Assembly: GCF_014117215.1 (NCBI RefSeq) | Contig: NZ_JACGXS010000008.1 | Location: 62,001 to 126,000, forward strand | Direction: 5' to 3' | Source: Stenotrophomonas tumulicola | GTDB taxonomy: Bacteria; Pseudomonadota; Gammaproteobacteria; Xanthomonadales; Xanthomonadaceae | Length of the DNA stretch: 64,000 nucleotides | Shown: one piece after another, positions 61,646 to 64,000 of the stretch | Layout of the letters: each line of letters opens with the position of its first letter | Position numbering within the stretch: position 1 is the first letter of the stretch | Notes under the pieces: model-generated | Databases searched by the model: none | Told to the model about the DNA's origin: nothing | Seen by the model: only the letters and a program-made list of their open reading frames with translations | Made by a program: the position numbers and the translations under genes

Positions 61646-62926
61646 ATGCCCAACGCCCGTCCCGTCGCCATCCTCGGTGGCGTTCGAATTCCGTTCTGCC
61701 GCCAGAACACCGCGTACTCGGATGTTGGCAACCTGGGCATGTCGGTACGTACGCTGGGTGCACTGGTGGAACGCTTTGGCCTGCATGGCCAGCAGCTGGG
61801 CGAAGTGGCGATGGGCGCGGTGATCAAGCACCCCAGCGACTGGAACCTCGGCCGCGAGGCGACGCTGTCTTCGGGCCTGTCGCCGCTCACCCCGGGCATC
61901 ACCCTGCAACGCGCCTGCGGCACCTCGCTGGACAGCATCATCACCGTCGGCAACAAGATCGCGCTGGGCCAGATCGAGTCCGGCATCGGCGGCGGTTCCG
62001 ATACCACCTCCGACGTGCCGATCGTGTACGGAAAGAAGCTGCGCGCGCGCCTGCTGGCCGCCAACCGGGCCAAGAGCACCGGCGACAAGATCCGGGCGCT
62101 TACCCGCGGCTTCAAATTTTCCGAACTGAAGCCGGAGTTCCCGGGCGTGGCCGAGCCGCGCACCGGCAAGAGCATGGGCGACCACTGCGAAGACATGGCC
62201 AAGGAATGGAACATTTCCCGTGACTCGCAGGACGAGTGGGCGGTGTCATCCCACCGCAAGCTGGCCGCCGCCTACGAGCGCGGCTTCTTCGGCGATCTGA
62301 TCGCTCCGTTCCGTGGCGTGGAGCGCGACAACATCCTGCGCGCGGATACCTCGCTGGAAAAGCTGGCCACGCTGAAGCCCGCGTTCGACAAGGTGTCCGG
62401 CCGTGGCACGCTGACTGCAGCCAACTCCACGCCGCTGACCGACGGGGCATCGGCGGTGCTGCTGGCCAGCGAGGAGTGGGCGCGCGCGCGCGGCCACGAA
62501 CCGCAGGCCTACCTGCGGGATGCGCAGGTGGCAGCGGTGGATTTCGTGCACGGCGAGGGGCTGCTGATGGCCCCCACCGTGGCCGTCCCGGAGATGCTCA
62601 AGCGCAACGGGCTGAGCCTGCAGGATTTCGATTTCTATGAGATCCACGAAGCGTTCGCAGCGCAGGTGCTGTGCACGCTGCGCGCCTGGGAGAGCGAGGA
62701 TTACTGCCGCAACCGGTTGGGCCTGGATGCGCCGCTGGGCCGTATCGATCCAGACCGGATCAACCCGTTGGGCTCGTCGCTGGCCACCGGCCATCCGTTC
62801 GCTGCCACCGGTGCCCGGGTGATCGCCACGGCGGCCAAGCAGCTGGCAGAGCGCGGCGGTGGCCGCGCGCTGGTATCGATCTGCACCGCCGGCGGCATGG
62901 GCGTGGTCGCCATCGTCGAGCGCTGA
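61646..62926 (+). CDS. Thiolase (acetyl-CoA C-acyltransferase, FadI-like)
   Basis: A 426-residue protein from ATG 61646 (AGG 8 bases upstream). ATG 61631 is an alternative. Nucleophile Cys91 in QRACGTSLDS, His in EIHEAFAAQ and GHPFAATGAR, and the second cysteine in CTAGGMGV. Insert regions resemble FadI-type long-chain beta-oxidation thiolases rather than biosynthetic AtoB. It cleaves 3-ketoacyl-CoA with CoA. No fadJ or fadB lies adjacent. A SMAG array begins 10 bases after its stop. Confidence 0.88.
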   Translation: MPNARPVAILGGVRIPFCRQNTAYSDVGNLGMSVRTLGALVERFGLHGQQLGEVAMGAVIKHPSDWNLGREATLSSGLSPLTPGITLQRACGTSLDSIITVGNKIALGQIESGIGGGSDTTSDVPIVYGKKLRARLLAANRAKSTGDKIRALTRGFKFSELKPEFPGVAEPRTGKSMGDHCEDMAKEWNISRDSQDEWAVSSHRKLAAAYERGFFGDLIAPFRGVERDNILRADTSLEKLATLKPAFDKVSGRGTLTAANSTPLTDGASAVLLASEEWARARGHEPQAYLRDAQVAAVDFVHGEGLLMAPTVAVPEMLKRNGLSLQDFDFYEIHEAFAAQVLCTLRAWESEDYCRNRLGLDAPLGRIDPDRINPLGSSLATGHPFAATGARVIATAAKQLAERGGGRALVSICTAGGMGVVAIVER

Positions 62927-62936
62927 CCCCGCGGTG

Positions 62937-63498
62937 GGTAGAGCGGGGCCATGCCCCGCTGCTTTGATGCCGCTGCGCTCGCCGAGCATGGCTCGGCGCT
63001 ACCCGTGAATCCCCGCCCGGCTTTCGACAGGCCATGCACACCTCGCCGTAGCGCCGGGCCATGCCCGGCGGAATGGGTGATGGGGATGGGTAGAGCGGGG
63101 CCATGCCCCGCTGTGTTGATGCCGCTGCGCTCGCCGAGCATGGCTCGGCGCTACCCGTGAATCCCCGCCCGGCCTTCGACAGGCCATGCACACCTCGCCG
63201 TAGCGCCGGGCCATGCCCGGCGGAATGGGTGATGGGGGTGGGTAGAGCGGGGCCATGCCCCGCTGTGTTGATGCCGCTGCGCTCGCCGAGCATGGCTCGG
63301 CGCTACCCGTACCCGGCATGGTTCGGCGTGAATCCCCGCCCGGCCTTCGACAGGCCAGGCACACCTCGCCGTAGCGCCGGGCCATGCCCGGCGGAATGGG
63401 TGATGGGGATGGGTAGAGCGGGGCCATGCCCCGCTGCTTTGATGCCGCTGCGCTCGCCGAGCATGGCTCGGCGCTACCTGGCATGGCCCGGCGTTACG
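62937..63498. repeat. Tandem array of composite SMAG units
   Basis: Units start at 62937, 63089, 63241 and 63412 (periods 152, 152, 171 bases; the third carries a 19-bp extra spacer acccggcatggttcggcgt). Each complete unit holds three palindromes: gagcggggccatgccccgct, gccgagcatggctcggcgc and gcgccgggccatgcccggcg. The fourth is partial. No gene lies in 62927-63523. Confidence 0.95.
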
Positions 63499-63523
63499 CC
63501 GTGTGGTGCGGCGGCGCCGCGCA

Positions 63524-64000
63524 TCAGGGAATGCGCGGGAAACCGTTCTCGTCGCGTGGCTCGCCGGCGTCGTATACCGGCGGCACCGGTGCCACCACCT
63601 GTTCTTCCACCGTGGCGCGCGTCTTCCCTGCCGTGGCCGCGTCGGTGCGTACCAGCGCGATGCTGTCTTCGCCGCGCTGCTGGCGCAGCGCATTGGCCAG
63701 GCACTGCGCCGCCAGCACCGCGTCGCCGCGCGCCAGCAGTGACGCCCCCAGCGTTTCCCACGCCGCTGCGCCGGCGTTGTCGGCGATGGCCTCATGCAGC
63801 AGCACTTCGGCTTCCTCGTGTTTGCCCTGCGCCAGCGCTACCCGCCCTTGTGCCAGCAACAGCGCAGGGGAATCGCCATGCACCCGGCGCCAGCGCGCCA
63901 GGTTGGCCTCGCGGGTGGCCAGCCGTGAAGCCGGCAGCGCCCCGTACAGTTCCACCAGCTCGTCACTCCAGCGCTGGTCCAGCGCCTGCTCCAGCGCCAG
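63524..64000 (-). CDS. hemY: HemY-like TPR protein (C-terminal part, continues beyond window)
   Basis: The leftward frame is open to the window edge and stops at 63524 (159 codons). WSDELVELYGALPASRLATREANLAR followed by TPR repeats (SPALLLAQGRVALAQGKHEEAEVLLHEAI, AAAWETLGASLLARGDAVLAAQCLANAL) matches the C-terminal half of HemY-type membrane proteins of heme biosynthesis operons. The N-terminal membrane segments lie beyond 64000, and the neighbour hemX/hemD cannot be checked. The tail ends DENGFPRIP. Confidence 0.75.
   Translation of the reverse strand: MALEQALDQRWSDELVELYGALPASRLATREANLARWRRVHGDSPALLLAQGRVALAQGKHEEAEVLLHEAIADNAGAAAWETLGASLLARGDAVLAAQCLANALRQQRGEDSIALVRTDAATAGKTRATVEEQVVAPVPPVYDAGEPRDENGFPRIP

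Noticed and set aside
62937..63498. CRISPR-like array of direct repeats
   Set aside because: The units are palindromic SMAG/REP with conserved spacers and no unique spacer sequences or cas genes.

Overview
The window is high-GC chromosomal DNA from a gammaproteobacterium of the Xanthomonadaceae, most likely a Stenotrophomonas (S. maltophilia complex). The main sign is the many short palindromes with a GTAG-type head (gtagcgccgggccatgcccg and relatives), which match the SMAG/REP repeats of that genus. Tight operons, short lipoproteins and the nitrogen gene set fit as well. No rRNA, tRNA or CRISPR was seen.

Layout. 1-2227 is an arsenic-resistance patch (arsH partial, arsR, ACR3 pump) that ends in a truncated IS3-type transposase, a CAA/CAG-rich stretch and a SMAG repeat, so it looks acquired. 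2224-5355 holds an unusual protein with two methylglyoxal-synthase-like domains, divergent from a hybrid sensor kinase that lacks its normal phospho-acceptor histidine. 5365-11335 is gltBD (glutamate synthase). 11505-17440 holds three small I78-type lipoproteins spread among topoisomerase IB, an SDR oxidoreductase with a histone-like tail, and a BlaI/BlaR1-like pair with two BlaI-type operators. 17529-33705 is a long leftward run: mrfB-mrfA (helicase/exonuclease repair pair) and, upstream, nine genes encoding two Tat-signal TldD-like metalloproteases, a TldE-like partner, a DUF4159 protein, MoxR, DUF58, a BatA-like protein and two large membrane proteins. Several junctions in this run overlap by 4 bases.

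33822-49903 holds a DUF938 methyltransferase, a fused indolepyruvate ferredoxin oxidoreductase, a periplasmic TPR protein whose 3' end lies in a 126-bp tandem duplication, an AAA ATPase, and a rightward set: ParA-like ATPase, sixA, yceI, a PLD lipoprotein, thioesterase, plsC, a YheT hydrolase, a TPR/sulfotransferase-like protein and a PEBP protein. 50056-59020 is dominated by nitrogen control: glnA with a sigma-54 promoter and three NtrC-like boxes, glnK-amtB, and ntrBC with an NtrC box against the ntrB start codon. uppP and an AmpD-like amidase lie among them.

59114-64000 holds two adjacent SodC-like lipoproteins, an unrecognised protein, a thiolase and the 3' end of hemY, separated by composite SMAG arrays. 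Functionally, GltBD, GlnA, GlnK-AmtB and NtrBC together form the ammonium uptake, assimilation and sensing circuit, and the promoter sites show how NtrC ties the parts together.
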